Below the pieces are notes generated by a model. That model was not told where the DNA came from. It ran no database searches and was given only the letters and a program-made list of their open reading frames with translations. This document shows positions 9,874 to 24,000 of a DNA stretch of 64,000 nt, piece after piece. Location of the stretch: NCBI RefSeq assembly GCF_000516985.1, contig NW_006917101.1, positions 310,001-374,000 on the forward strand, read 5' to 3'. Made by a program: the position numbers and the translations under genes. How positions within the stretch are numbered: position 1 is the first letter of the stretch; every line of letters begins with the position of its first letter. This stretch comes from Pestalotiopsis fici W106-1. Its lineage: Eukaryota; Ascomycota; Sordariomycetes; Amphisphaeriales; Sporocadaceae.

Positions 9874-12800
9874 TCAATCATCTAGACATATGACTTCTAC
9901 TTGTGCGGTTCTGCCCCGCTGCTGGGCCACTTGATTCGTAGGTGGTCTGGATATTGGTGCTTTCTTGAGTGATCCATTCCTTGCCGGACCGTCGTCGTCG
10001 CTGTCAGTGTTGTCATCATCATCATCGTCCGGAATGATTGGAGTCCATGATCCATCCGTGGTCACCTGAATTTTCTTCACACTCAATAAATTTTGGTTTG
10101 CCAAAGCCCTTCTGACCTTTGCGAAGTAACCATCGATCCTTAGGCTACCAGGTCGCGCATCGCCTGAGCAGAGTGGACATTTCCATTTATCGACGAGCGA
10201 AGGCTCTTTGGGACACAGCTCGCAATCCGATGCCCTTTTGGCCCCACAGGTACATGACTTTTTGCCAGGACGAGTTGTCAACCAAGTCTCCAGGTCGAAG
10301 CACTCCAGATGCGTGCAACCTTTGCCTCGGACTGGCGTATTCCACAGGCTCATGCTGAACGGATCAGTAATATTAATGCTGAGATCGCTTGAGACCATGG
10401 CCAGTTCGTCGTCGTCACATGAGTTTGATGCTCCGCCTAAGCGATTTTGGATCACCACGCGCGTCTCTTCTGCTGGGATGACTGCCTCATCGGAAAGGTT
10501 AGGCAGTGCATACATAGAAGTGTGGCTCAGCGTCTCGATAACCTCCACGGCGACAAAAGGCATTCCCTTTTCAAATGGCTTTTGAACAGGTACCGACACT
10601 TTGAGAATATTCTCCCCAGCCACGACAAACCCTCCAACTTCTACGGGTTGGTCCTTGGAATGATGTTGTTTACGTCTGAACATTAGCGGCTGATTATTCA
10701 ATTGCATTTGGATATGCTCGGGCCAGTCAGTCTCAGCAACGATCCAATCCTGCTCGGAGGGCACTCTTCCAACGCCCCTCGCAAAACAAACCCGTATTCT
10801 GATGCGTAAGGAACCGTCAAAGTAGAAGTTGGAAGGAGGGCCTAGTGCGTTTGCTGGGGAATCGCTGGAGAGTTTGAAAACCTCTGATTGAGTTACGTTG
10901 AATTGAAAGACGTGAAGATACTTCTGCTGGGGTATTGGTGAAGGGTCAAGCGCTAGATATTTGATGTATTGATAATACCGTTCATGCTGACTTGAGAACA
11001 TAATACCTTTGAGGATCCTCCTGGGACTTCTTAAATGTGACTGGTGTAGTGACATTTCAAGCGACTTCCTGCTGTGAGCATCATGTGGATGCTGATCCTG
11101 TGGAATGCGTGTGGGGGGATGGCGGCGGAAGTCAGCGGTTGCCGTGACATGCATTCGGGCTGGAGGAAGCGATTGGTTGTTGGGGGTACTATTGTTCTGG
11201 CGGCCAAGGTCTGCATACGCTGCTGCATACATCGCAAGGGATGGCTGCTGCAGCTGCTGCTGTGATGGCGTGGGCTGAAGTTGTCGCACGTCGACTGCTG
11301 CGTTATTCAGACGTTGATTAGCACGGACATGTGCCGCGTATGACATCGCCGTCATATTCTGCTGCATCTGAACAGGCGACTGAGAGGTACCTGGCGGCAG
11401 ATGTGGCGAGGACGGATTCGGCAATTGCGTTTGCTGCACAGAATTCATGTTATTTTGGACTGGTGATCCTCGCATCTGCTGGGGTAGGTTCATCATGTTC
11501 TGCATCTGTGGTGATTGCACAGCAGGTGCCTGCAAGTGGTGTGAGCTGCGCCTCGAGTGCAGTGCTGATGGAAAGCTTTGAGCCAAGTGTGGTGAAGACT
11601 GCGGGCTAGCACTGAATTGGGCCCCAGGAGAGCCCAGCATCTGGAGGAACTGCCCTTGTGCCATGATGGGCGATTGCTGAGGTCCTGTCGCGATTGGGGT
11701 ATTGTTATTGTTCAACTGGCTAAAGAACGTAGCGTTTGTAGGCGAGTTGACAGCTCCATTACTTGCAGCTCGGTTGAAATGAGTTGATGGGACTGAGTAT
11801 TGCTGGCTAGCAACGGTTGGAGCAAACACAAAGTTGCCTCCAAACGCACCGGTAGCGGATGCTTGACCGTTCGGAGCAGACACCATGTTCTGTGAAACTC
11901 CTGCTCCTCCAGACGCATGTCCTGTAACGGGAACATGGTTGTTGGGATGCCTCATCATTGTATTAGGTTGTTGGCTCAAGTGCTGTGGTTGGTAGGGCAC
12001 CCGCTGGCGTTGCTGGAAAGCCTGACCAGAGGCGCGCGCCTGGGCTACGAGCATCTTATAGGTATGAATCAATTGTATGTTGCGTTGATCGTTGTGTATA
12101 TCGGCCACGACTCTCGAGACTATGTTGCCGTTGCCATCGTTGTGTGCGTTCTGATCCGTTTTGAACAAAAGGTCCATAGCCTCGCCTGCCTGCCCATCCT
12201 TGACACCCAGGTTTCTCCGAGAAGCTCTAAATACAATCGCCTGGAGGGTAGTTGAATAGAGGCCGAAAGTATTCAGCAGTTCATCCATCAAAAGAGGATA
12301 GCCCAATTTGACGTGAGCATCAGTGACTACTATCCATCGCTGCGACATGAGCGTCAGAAAGGTGAAAACCTGCACCATGGTCTGTTTGTAGAGTGGGAAC
12401 TGGTTGTTGCGAGCTCCTAGCGGCGCAGGAAATGATTCAAAGAATCTGGCATGCGCAATACGCAGTTTGGAGTTGCTCTTGAGTATGCTATCAAGCAGTC
12501 CAAATGCATTGTCTATTTGGCTTGGATCTGCACCGCACTCAACGCTAAGTTCATCTATGATAGCGTTAGCCCATCTCAAATGAGGATTTTGGGAACAATT
12601 GAAGACGGCGAATTAATTCCTTCAAAGCCGTAAAGTGATCGCATGGATCATGGTCATAACCTCATTTTCAAGGGAGCCCGCTTATGGAACAGTATTCATG
12701 CCGTAGCAAAAGGGAGCATCACCAAATATATGGGGGCATTACTTACGGAGAAACTCGGTGCTTAGTGTCCAACAGCAAAAAAGTTGGTGTAGGACAACAA

Positions 12801-14019
12801 AGAACAAGTCGCCTTCATTACAGGCATTCCTCAGAAGCGAATAACGAGGACGTTCGAGGTCGCCATCAAGCGAATATTCGCCGCCACTCTGCGTGATCTG
12901 ATGCTCAAGTTTCGCAAACGCATTCAGATCGGCGAGCAGAGTATACGCCATGTTCCTACACAAGCAGAACAACGTTAGCTCTTGTAGTATAAAATATTGC
13001 GAAAGTGAGCATGACTAGAAGATCCAGTATGCAGTCTTCTCAGGTCTAACCCCCGTGTATGGATAATTTGGCTCTTACCCGGCACGTTGGCGCTTGGCAG
13101 GCGGCGGCGGCGGCTGCTCGCGCACATTTGGCGATGGTGGAAGAGCAGCTGACATCGGCGTGACAGTCGACGTGCTCGGTGTCAAGGGCGTCTGCACCGC
13201 TGTGACTGCTCCGCAATCAGGATCGGAAACAGTTGAAATGTGGTTCTCAGCCTCTTGCACTGCTGCTGCCTGTCCTGTCGCTACGGCGGGGGTTCTCGCC
13301 AGCTGAGTTGGATCCTGCGCATCTGGACTCGTTGCCCCGACAGCCTCAGAAGTAGCAACTGCCTGTATCAATTCAAAGTGGGCCGTGGTTACCGGCACAA
13401 AGCTTGTAGGAGTTGAAACAGATGGCAACGTTTGCGAGGAGTTTGTGGGCTGAATAGGTGCAGACAGTGCTGGGCTCGGTTCGTCGCTGGGCGCAGGAGT
13501 AGGAAGAGCAGGAGATGCGTCTGGAGGACTGGTGATATCTATTGTGATTAGCCCGAAGCCTCAAGTGGTAAACGGATCATGGCATGCATAATAGTTCGAA
13601 TGGCAGTCTACGTGGCGCGCGGGTTCGTAGACAGCCATCGGCATAGACAAAAGCAAAGCGCAAAGCAAAGCAACTCACACTTGGACTGTTTGCGCCGAAA
13701 CTGGCAGAGACTGTGGACGGTTGACAACTTGAGGAGGAGGAGGTGGTGGTGCAGCCGCAGCCGCCGCGGCTGGCCTTGCAAGTGTTTCTTGCTGATGTGG
13801 TTGTTGAGAGGAGTCGATGCGGATGGGCGGTCTCCTCTCATGCAGGGATTCCTTCGGGGGACGGGGAGTGGGCTTCACAGGCGCCGCATTACTCATCCAC
13901 GCTCGCTGACGACCACCTAGAAACTTGTTGACCGTCTTGTTTGATGATTCGTACTGAAAGTCAGCGGTGGCGGGCACGCTTCTTCCCGACGAAGGTCGCT
14001 GGCCGTGTCCGGGCGCCAT
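9874..14019 (-). CDS. large SP-RING (MIZ) zinc-finger protein, probable SUMO E3 ligase
   Basis: Four exons on the minus strand (14019-13679, 13528-13079, 12955-12747, 12554-9874) join in frame to 1226 residues. The N-terminal 260 residues are Pro/Ala/Ser/Thr-rich and presumably disordered. An ordered helical part follows around exon 3 and the start of exon 4. A Gln/Asn/Pro-rich stretch comes next (about residues 500-830), then a folded block with YYQYIKYLALDPSPI and FYFDGSLRIRIRVCFARG, reminiscent of the PINIT-type region of Siz/PIAS ligases. The SP-RING begins at Cys1080 (CTHLECFDLETWL) and ends with KWKCPLC. The last eight residues, VEVICLDD, make a consensus SUMO-interacting motif. The ring has an additional Cys-rich insert between its two halves. 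All introns are GT-AG; the third (12746-12555) is long and its acceptor choice rests on phase and a GCTAAC branch site. A role in nuclear SUMO ligation or transcription is inferred from the domains. Confidence 0.85.
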
Positions 14020-16859
14020 TACTCTCACCTACGTGCATCGCCTCGGCGCACGTCTTGAGGCAACACCGAAGGGGACAAGAGTCGAGCTCGGTGTTTAGGA
14101 TGGCGCCGACTTGCTCTCGATTGCTAATTCTGCCAGCTACAGGGAGGAAACGAGATCGAGCGAGGACAGAAAATAGAAGTTGCGAAATGGTGTATGCTGT
14201 TTGACGATTTGGAACTCAAGTCGGGCGCAAGCCTCAACAACGAAAACAATGCCCGGCGGAATAGAGGCAGGGCCGCATGAGACCTACCACAGACGCAGAA
14301 AAGAGGAGAGGTGAGCAGAGCGCGCATCAGAAAAAAAGCGGCGAAACGATTCGGCTGCAAAAAAACCCAAAGAGGCTGCAAGCGCACCGGATGTCAGTCT
14401 CTGTACGTATTATCCGTAAATGGTCACGTCGCCCAACACTTAGCGAGCGACATCTGCTGGGATCAATGACGATAATGACAATAAGTGGTATGCACGAAGC
14501 ATGCTCCTCGACCCTCTAGGCAATGCAAGCATGAGGCTCTGAATATGGGCACCCATGGGATGTCTAGCTGTTCGGCTCTTGCCTGTCTCAGGTTTAGGAG
14601 GAGAAAAGGCAGTGTTTGCTTTTTCTTCCTGTTTCGTAACATCCCAGTGCTACTACTTTTACGTTCTTGCAGTTTATGGAATTTGCTTTAATGTGCAATG
14701 CTTCAGGTGACCGAGGTCGAGTATTATAACGTCTTACCCTGGCTACTTGCTTTTCTCTAAAATGTGAGCCGCACCCGGGATTCAATTGACTTGTTAGTAT
14801 ACACAAGCAAGCCACCAACAGCGACTGTTGATCGATTGCACACAGCCTGGAGGGGCAGGGAACTTCAGGAAACTCGATAGCGGGAGCGACCGTGTGAGCG
14901 AGCCGCAGTACCCACCGACATTTGAATCTTCTTTACGGCCAGTCTTCATGTCTTCGAGTAAAACCTATACCCATGGCAACTTGCTCTCGAATGGTCAAGA
15001 ACAATCATAGGTGAATATCACGAAACAAAGCATGGACGTGCCATTTTGCAGAACTTGGCTTGCAAAGTCTACTTTGATGTCCCTGCTCGTAACCTAGTCG
15101 GTAAGCGCGGTAATATCCACAATATTAATGTAGTCTTGAACCTCATTGCGAATGCAGATCGCAACTGAATTGACAAGTAAAAATACGCATAACCAGGAGA
15201 AGCCTCTTCCTCTGTGTCGAGAGAGACGAACCTTGAAAAGTCGTTGCAAGTGCCCTGTCAACCAACTCCGTTATAGATAGAAAAAAATATTCATGATTGA
15301 ACCACGCGCAAATAGGTCGTGAGAGAGGGCTTTAACTTGTTGCCTCTCTTCATATGAACGCATAAGTACATCCATAACACTGCTGATCTTGGTCAAAAGT
15401 TCCAAGGTTTTCCATCCGCAAAAATGAGGCCGTCGATCCATTGATCAACAGGCCTGTCATTCTAACGTATATTTGTAAAGTTCACATGTACAGTCAACGG
15501 AAAGGTAAGTACGAAGTAGGTAGGCACATGTATTCTATCGTAGCCGTTGACAATGATAAACGCCTCCTACCATACCTCAGGTAGCGTACGACGAGACCCG
15601 TTATTGTTCGCGCCCAGACCTCCCGGCCTACCTGTCTAGGGCAGATTGACAGGGCTCCCAGGCAATGTCCGCGGCCCGCTCGATACCTAATGTAGTTCGT
15701 AGAGGGTCCAGCGACCTGGTAAGGCTCCGGTAGAGAGCCAGTGCCTCGCGCGCAGTGCCACTAGGTAATAGGAATTCATGTTGATGGATGTGCTCTTGGC
15801 GGCCAATCTTTCTTTGCTTCGTGGAGTTGGAATGTCGGCTCCCTACAAGATTTGTTTGGCCGGTTATGCCTTTTGGGGCTCCAGAGCTTGTCTTGCTTCT
15901 CTCCAATAGTCCAAAGTGAATTCCACTGTACTCAAAAGCATACTCTCTGTACATGGGAATCAAGCATGCCAGTCATTATTTTAATAGAGCGGAACTTAAA
16001 CGCCGATAGACGCAGTTCGACACGCGGACACGCTCTCGAAAGGGTTATCATCCCCTGCGCAAGCATGCTTCAGCACGGCCGTACCCAATAGCAGGGATCC
16101 ACGACGGCAGAAGAGACTTTTATTGGGACTGGTTGCATTTACTATCAACTATCATTGGTTTATCACCTATATTCCGACAGCCATACATAGAGAGGCTACA
16201 TACTCTGTACACTCCGATGGAAGACTCCCCCAACCTAAGAGCGGGAGACCATGTCACGGAATAAGGCATGTATGTAGATAGCATACTAGGTAGCGTGTGG
16301 CCATCCAGCTGAAGCCCCCCCTCTCAACAAGTTGGAAATGGAGTATGAGGAGTCTGGACTCCGGAGCCCGACTTCTTCTTCGTTCTTGAGAATCTAGCCA
16401 CTTACCAAGTAGCCAAATAAGACGTGTTGTCAAAGACTTGAAAGCGGGTGCCTCTTTCATGCGATGCAAGATGCATTACCTACATCGTACATATGAACAT
16501 TATGAGATGTCAAATGTAAAGTTTTCTTCCCCCTCCCAATAGCGACATCCGATGGTCCATGGTGTTAGGTTATTGTGTGAGAAGGAAATCATGTGTATCG
16601 TACCGGTAGCTACACAAGTAGTACTACAAACATGAATTGAAGGAAATGTTAGCAGGACGGGTGGATCCTTCGCGGCCGGTCCGAGTGCTGTTTGCCCCTC
16701 TCCAATGCTCATCCAAGCGCTGCTGCTACCTCACGGTTTACCGTTCTCGATGGCCCGCCCCCCAGTCAGCGATGCGACTGGGTGGCATTTCATTTCGTTC
16801 TCCGCTAACCTGATGCTCCTACTGCTCACCTCATAACTCAGGTGATAGTAGTTACAGCG

Positions 16860-16893
<34 letters not shown>

Positions 16894-17895
16894 TCTACCT
16901 AATGTATCTTTACTTGGCCAGCACATTCAAACCTATCTACCCCGATTGATATTGGCATCATCTGTACCTACCTTCGTCTGCGCCGTTTGTTAATCTTCCA
17001 AGGACTCAACATCCCGCTGCTGCCAGCAAGGAACGGCAACACGCAAATTGCAGCAGGACCTATCTTTTTCCAACCTCGTTCTACTGTCGCGGCCCGCTAC
17101 TTGAACTGTACGAGGCGAGCAGATATCCCGTGGGAAAAAGGTGTCTTGTGCGACGGCAAAGCAGAATTATTGCCCAGGATTGCGCCCGTCCAATCTCTTT
17201 TCTTCTGCGCCTTTAGTGTCATTGCCAATTGTTTTCTTGCTCCTCTGGGCTCCAAAATCCCCAGCCAGCACAGCGCCCGCATTCGTTCACCACAACAGAC
17301 AGCAGCAGCCCCGAGACCTACGCTCAAAGCAAAGATTCTCCTGAATGACGTCCAACTCCTCCTCCAATCCTAGTCGACACCCTCCTCAAACACGACAAAG
17401 CTCGCCATTCTTTGGCTGAGGTCACGACTTGTACCATTACGAGCAGCTCCATTTTGCCATCCGCTTTCCAGGACGACCAACAATCTCCTTTTTCTTCGTT
17501 TTATATACCTACATATGTAAGACGGACCTAGCTGCGCCTCACTGTTAAAATCTGGCTGCATCAGTAATACTTTCGTTCAATGCCTCCTGCGTACCCAAGG
17601 AACTATTGATCGAATCAGAGGCAGCCTGCTCGCCTGCCCACCCATTTGACAAACGACCATTCCTGCAAAGGCTGGTGCAACTGCATTTCAATTTCGGGTC
17701 GCTCAACTATCGTTTCCTCTTCGTCTTCGACACTTCGCACCTCCGCAGACCCCCGACTGCTGCTGGGGGCCATTTAGTTTTGGACAGATCTATGCGACAA
17801 CACCCGCCTGTATCGACTCGCTAGCATTTCATTTCGCAAGAAGGGGTCAACGTACCGGATAGAGTCCTGATAGCTCCCCTTGGAGGACATGAGCC
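14020..17895. other. 3.9 kb divergent upstream region of the MIZ and SH3-SAM-PH genes
   Basis: No coding sequence is convincing here. The parts next to each gene are rich in CAACG/TCCTCC-type leader sequence (14040-14350 and 16900-17890). Frames such as 15628-15963 on the minus strand and 16987-17373 on the plus strand lack any recognisable domain and are taken as leader or promoter. A tetranucleotide repeat sits near 16860. Confidence 0.5.
16857..16892. repeat. (CTGC)n microsatellite
   Basis: About eight perfect CTGC units are followed by CTGTCTC. They lie about 1 kb before the SH3-SAM-PH start codon, in the presumed promoter or leader. Confidence 0.9.
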
Positions 17896-20800
17896 ATGGC
17901 GACTACCACCGGCTTCCAGCCTAAGCCCGAGGTGGGCGACATCCTTGTGGTTATCCGTGAGTGAAGGCCAGCCCTATATCCTCTCAGCCGCAGGAGTTGC
18001 GAAAGCCCCTTACTGCCAGTTACTATTATGGATGTCTGGCGGCGTGCATCAGCGCAAGGCGCTACGCATATCTCCCTCCCTGGTGTCGGCTGCAAGAATA
18101 GTCTTGATTAACATCTTGGATGCCTGCAGATGACTTCATTGCCAGAAGCTCAGATGAGCTAAGTTTGGCCAAGGGCGATCGAGTTGAATTGATTGAACGT
18201 GATGATGAATTTGGCGACGGTTGGTTCTTGGGGCGTCACATGGTCAACGGCAACAGTGGATTATTCCCTGAAGGTGAGGCACACCTCGGCTTCATGGAGC
18301 TCGTGAAGCTGCAAGCGCACTCTGTAGGAATCGACCCACGATCTGACACTTGTCTGTAGTCTACACTCGACCATCCCCAAAAGGCGTTTCTCCCGTGACA
18401 ACGACGGCCAAATCCGCGCTATCGCCTGCGACTGCGCCTGTTCTGCAAGCAAGCACCAACGGCATTTCGACAGCAACCAATCAAATACAGTCAACAACAG
18501 CATCTGGCGACGGTCGGCCAGGAACCTCAAACACGACAACCTCTTCGAAGGCCGAGTCTACACCTATATTGCCTCTAAACGCAACAAAAGCGGATAACAG
18601 CCCAATTATTGCAGCGGCACCGCTGGTCAGCAAGACGCCTACCGGCCCCCCCTCCTTCAATGGCACGGGCAGCTCCCATAATGATAGCGCAATGCTACAT
18701 GAAACATTGACGGTGATCGATGAACACATGAATGATCTACATTCTACGCCTAGCACTGGAGCTCTTCACCATGCAACCGATTCGAGCAGCGAGTATAGTG
18801 CGCCGCTACATGACCGGCTGTCCTATATTCAAGGCGAGGAGACCGACGAGGAGGAGGAGGAGCTTCATTCGAGGGCTCAAGTTGAGGCATGGACTGCCGA
18901 TGATGTGGCGGAATACCTCTTCACATCCGGAGTAGAGAAGAAGCATTGCGAAGTGTTCAGAGACCAGGAGATATCGGGTGAAGTGCTCCTGGGCATGGAC
19001 CAGTCCTCACTATTTCTCAAGGCCTTTGATCTCGGCTCTGTGGGCCGACGACTTAAGACGTGGCAAAAGATCAAATCGCTCCAAGATGAGGTGAATGGCT
19101 TGGCCCCAACGCAACGAACAACTCAGAACTATGGCAGCGAAGCAGGAAGCGATATCAGGGTGCGAAGCAGAGCGAATACCTTGACCAATTCCCAAATGAT
19201 GCCACCCATTACAACTCGATCCAGTTCTGCTGCAGGAAGACGACTTTCACAAACGACGCCCAAGATGGATCCCGTCTCTCCCATGACCCCGGTTTCACCC
19301 AATGGTATGAGCCTCAATGACAGCCCAACGCGCCCAAGTCATTTGAAACGTCCTTCTGCTGCTTCAATACGCGATCTGCACCATTCGCGGAGGCATTCGT
19401 CCACTGTTGACAATCGATTTACAGGCACTACTCTGGTAAACAGCACTCCTAAGATGAGCGCAACAGGGTTTCCGCCGCCTCAAGTTGGAGCTGGTGTGGC
19501 TCATAAAAAGCAGCCCTCCTTTGATCGGAATTGGACTATGGGCAGTGCAAATGGCTCATTCTCGCAGCGCCCCCTCTCCGCCTCTGGCTTCCAGGGTTTG
19601 AATATCACAGCCGAGAGAGATGGTGACCAGTCTGCATCTGACGTTGATCGCGGCTACTTCTCAGGCACCGAAATCGATAATGGACGGAAACGAAACACGC
19701 TTAAGAAGCGTGACACAATCTCTGGGCACTCGGCTAAAAGTAGCTACGCCGATGAGCAACGCATGCGAAGCGGGACTGCCTTGGCCAGGCATTCTCGGTT
19801 CGGCAGTATGGACTCTGTGTCCGGGGGTGCTGCCGCCAAGTACTTTGGCGTATCCAATCCTCATCGCAGAACGGCTTCGACAGCCACCACTGAATCCGTT
19901 CGACCAGTACCACCTAGCAAGGACTACCCGTCGCCGACTGTGACAAAACTAGACGCACTCACTGGTGGTACCAACTCTCCAGCTTCTCCCAGCATCAAAG
20001 GATCTGAATGGCAAGCCAAGGCAGCTAAAATGTCTGGTTTTAGTGGGTTAAGGGCCATATCGGACGCCGTCACTGGCAATGAACGTGCCAAGTTTGCTCC
20101 ACCGGGAAGTGCTGGTTCGTTCAAAGAATCACCCATGCAGTCGCCATCCACGAGAACAGGATCTAGTACACCCTCAGGGGGTCCCAGCCTCGACCTTGAC
20201 TCGCCCGACACGGCCAAGGCAACAGCGCTAGCCAATCAAGCAGCACGGAAGCCGCAGAAGAAGGACAAGAAGGAGACAAGCGCCTACATGCGTGGGCTAG
20301 CAAAGATTGGACCCAAAGAAGCCATCAAGGATGCCGATTTCCATGGTTGGTTGAGAAAGAGAAATGCCAATATCATGTCAACCTGGAAGCCAAGATTCTT
20401 TGTCCTTCGAGGACGCCGACTGGCTTACTATTACTCAGAGGATGACACTGAGGAGAAAGGCATCATTGATATCTCCTTTCATAGGGTCTTGCCTGCCAAC
20501 GATGAGAAGCTCACTGGACTCCATGCAACTTTGACGGGAGCTAGTAATATCCCGATTGCGGCATCAGACAGCACCCTTCCAACAGCAGGCAACAATGACG
20601 ATCTCCAGAAAGGCGACGATTCCATGTTCATCTTCAAATTACAACCTCCTCGCGCCGGCCTTTCAAAAGCTGTCACTTTCACCAAACCAGTTGTTCATTA
20701 CTTTGCAGTGCCCAACTTGCAGCAAGGCAGAGCGTGGATGGCGGCTCTCATGAAAGCTACTATTGATCGCGATGACACCGTACCGATGACGTCCACTTAT

Positions 20801-21082
20801 CAAGCAAAGACGATATCTCTAGCTAAGGCCCGACAACAACGTCAGAGACCACCTGCTCTTATGACAGCCGAAGAAAGGGCGGCAGCTGGACTCAAGGAGG
20901 GCGGAGGCGATGAGAAGAAGAATGGACTGGGCATATCTTTCGGTGAAGTCGACAGCGCAGTCTCTGGGCTAGAGAAAATGGGACTGCAGAGTCTTGAGAG
21001 CTCTTCTGCACGGCCATCGACTTTTGATGCGGAAAAGAGTGGCGGCAGCCTATCGTTCCTGTCATCTCCGCAGAGCGCATAG
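17896..21082 (+). CDS. BOI-type cell polarity protein (SH3-SAM-PH)
   Basis: Three exons (17896-17956, 18130-18273, 18360-21082) encode 975 residues. The first two introns split the SH3 domain (about residues 15-70: DFIARSSDELSLAKGDRVEL, then DGWFLGR and NGNSGLFPE). A SAM domain lies at about residues 244-308 (WTADDVAEYLFTSGVEKKHC ... VGRRLKTWQKI). A PH domain lies at about residues 727-870 (FHGWLRKRNANIMSTWKPRF at its start, GRAWMAAL near its end). Long Ser/Thr/Pro-rich linkers join the domains. This domain order is that of the Boi1/Boi2 family, which links Cdc42 and formins to exocytosis at growing tips and buds. The family identity is sure; the cellular role in this organism is inferred. 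All three exons keep frame, and ATG 17896 has a good CC-ATGG context. Confidence 0.92.
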
Positions 21083-24000
21083 AAGCTGTCCGTGGGGGCA
21101 TCACACAGCGTGTTTCATTCGAGACTGCAAGAATATCAATGTCGGGCTGTCAAAGCTATCTGGAGCCGGACATCTCGAAAGCAAACCTTGAAAACACGTA
21201 GGCGGCGCTGCAGAAACTGGAAGAGGATTTCTGATAGCTCAACACTATATGGTTTGATTGATCGTCAGTCCTCATGATATCGAAATTGGCCTTTCATTAG
21301 CCGACTTGGAGTTGCCAACCAACTCCCCTAGATCCCGATACACATTCGAAATCTATTTGGAAGATGAAGCTAGAGCTGAGGGATCGGCAGGGGTGCACGG
21401 AATCCGCAATCCGGTATCCTCAGCTGAGCAGACAAGTCATATGCAAATCCATTTCCGTCAGGCCAGCCGAAAAAGCACGACAGGTCTCGCGTCGCCCTCT
21501 GCAGCCGGGTCAGCCTGGCTCTGGCTCAGTCTCCTTCCCAAGTCACAGTCTTGACCGACAATGACTTTGTCCCCACACGACACGATACGAAGCCATTACA
21601 ACATTTCCACTAATTCTTGACGACATCACATACTTTTTCATAATTAATATTCAGTACATATATTCTGCAGAGGGAGGATGAGTGCCGGATATCGAGGGAT
21701 GACGGTTCCGGCACTGCTGGATTCTGAAGCTAGTTCGACAGGGAGCGAGTTTCGCGAAAAGGCACAGCGACGGTGTTTCTCTTCAGGTGTTGTGACGAAG
21801 ATCAACAAATTGATATTTTCGTTTGGATCATTCCATTCTCATGATTGGCGAAGCGACAATTTATAGGCGCCACTGGCCTAATGATCAGCACTCTAGACAT
21901 AATAAGAGAACGGAGGTAGCTTTCACATGGTAAAAGCACAATTATTGCTACTGCATAGGCAACATTGATACGTTCTGTTGGAGACGTCCATTGATTCTAG
22001 CAACTGAGAAATCCAACCTGATATGAGCAAGCAGCCTTTGCAACAACCAATCATCATTGAATCGTGTTAAACAGCTTGCCGCTTGGCCCGGGGAAAGAAG
22101 GAAAGCTTCCGAATGATACGCTGCTCCATGGTCTCATGCTCACAGAACGAGTCCTTATGTCTCATAAATTCTGATTTGCTAGTCGAGGCACACCCTCTGT
22201 CGAGCATGGCCTGAGTGAGTACCAACAAAAGATTCACGTTTGGGGGCTGAGCCGGACTTCCCGGTCAACGTCTGATACAGCGTCTGGCTTGTGACTTACC
22301 TAGCAGTACACTCGGCTCATGAGGCACAACTGCTTCATGAGCACACTTGGTTTGATGTTGTGTGTGTATGTGTGCCACCCTGCAATGCAAGCTGTCGGTT
22401 GGAACGGTTAGATGGAAGGCAAAAGGGGCCATTTTCGGTTTCCGGAACGAGACCAGGGCGGCATCTCCAATGATCACGTGGGACGGGCGCATGTAGGGTG
22501 GTTGATTGCCGCCGATATAGGCCTTTTCCTTATTCCGCTTTGCATCGTACGATACGGTATGCCGGCCAAGCACTTTGTGTAGAATCTCGCCCAAGCAACT
22601 GTATTTGCTACCTGCATCCCATACATGGCGTTATTATGATTGGTGTACTAGTTGAGAATCATATAAAGAAAAATGTCGGCGTAGAATATCACCTTGCAGT
22701 CATTCAGTCGAAACGACACACGCTCTCGTCGACTCTTCAAGCACGGTCGGCAACGATAATTGTGTGCTAGACATGTGAGATATATTCAGATTGGTAGTAT
22801 GGTGGGTTCTAAATGCTGCCAAGGCCACTTGTTCTCTACCAGAATTTCGGCCGAGGCACTCGGAAAGCCACAAGTCTAGGAAGGCTGGCTGAAAAGACGC
22901 GTCGAAATGTACTATGCAAGCGAACCACTGTGGTAGGGACTAATGTACAGTATTCTTATTACAGTATCTATGCACTTTTCCACATGACAGTTTCATGGCA
23001 GCCGCGAAGGATTTTCCTCTTGTGATTAAAAGTAATGCACGGCATTATAGATGATAGGCGTCGTCGTTGGACTTGTAAGGATGGACGATGTTCGAGGGCG
23101 GGCCCATCCACGAACCAGAAGCTTAATCGACCGAAGGCCATAACAGGGAAACGACGCGTGCAGTTTCAACCAGATTGAGCCACCGAGACGAGAGAACAAG
23201 AGTGACAAGAGAGAGCGAAGCCCCCATTTTTTCTCTCACGTGTCTCTCTTGTTTCCTTCTCATTATTTCCATCTGTATGTTGCGAGCAATGGGAAGCTAG
23301 GCGTCGGTGCCTGGCCTTTCTCGCTTTGTTATTAGGGCGGACACATAAAGAAGGCGTATTGCTCATCGTACCACCAAAGGGCCGCGAACCTCGAAAGCCC
23401 GAAAGCCAGGCGGAATCAAGCTCCGGGCCCTAGTAACCATTACTTTGTGTGTACGGTTACAACATGGAATGCACGGCAGAGCACCTGGGCGATTTAGCGA
23501 AATACCTTTGCCACATTGGAAATAAATTGATTCGACTGCCGAGTCCGCTGTATCCTGTACTCTGAGGTAAGTAGTATTCCATGGTCATTTGGCGAAGCGA
23601 CTTCCGGAATATTCTACACTATAAACTCGAGAAAAAAAAAAAGTCAAATCCTGCCCGGCCCCACGTATTCTTACCTACTGAGTAAATAGTTGCTTGCAAA
23701 TGTAGGTTTTGGGCATGGTGCCCAGGTACCTAATGTACCTCTAGTTGTGGTGAGAAAACCGGCTTGGTCCATGAATAGAACGGGTACCTTGGGAGAGAAG
23801 AAGGAAGCGCGCCATTGAACGCGACTTGCTTGCCTCTGGAGATGTACGTAAGGTGATGTAGGTCAGATGTTGTACCGGAGTTATCACGGATCTGTTCTTG
23901 CAGACATGTATGTGAGAGAGTGAGGGATGATTCCCAGCGTGTGGCCGGGGTGCATTGCCCTCCGCAGCGAGTTGCATGGACAAGATATGTAGGATATACT

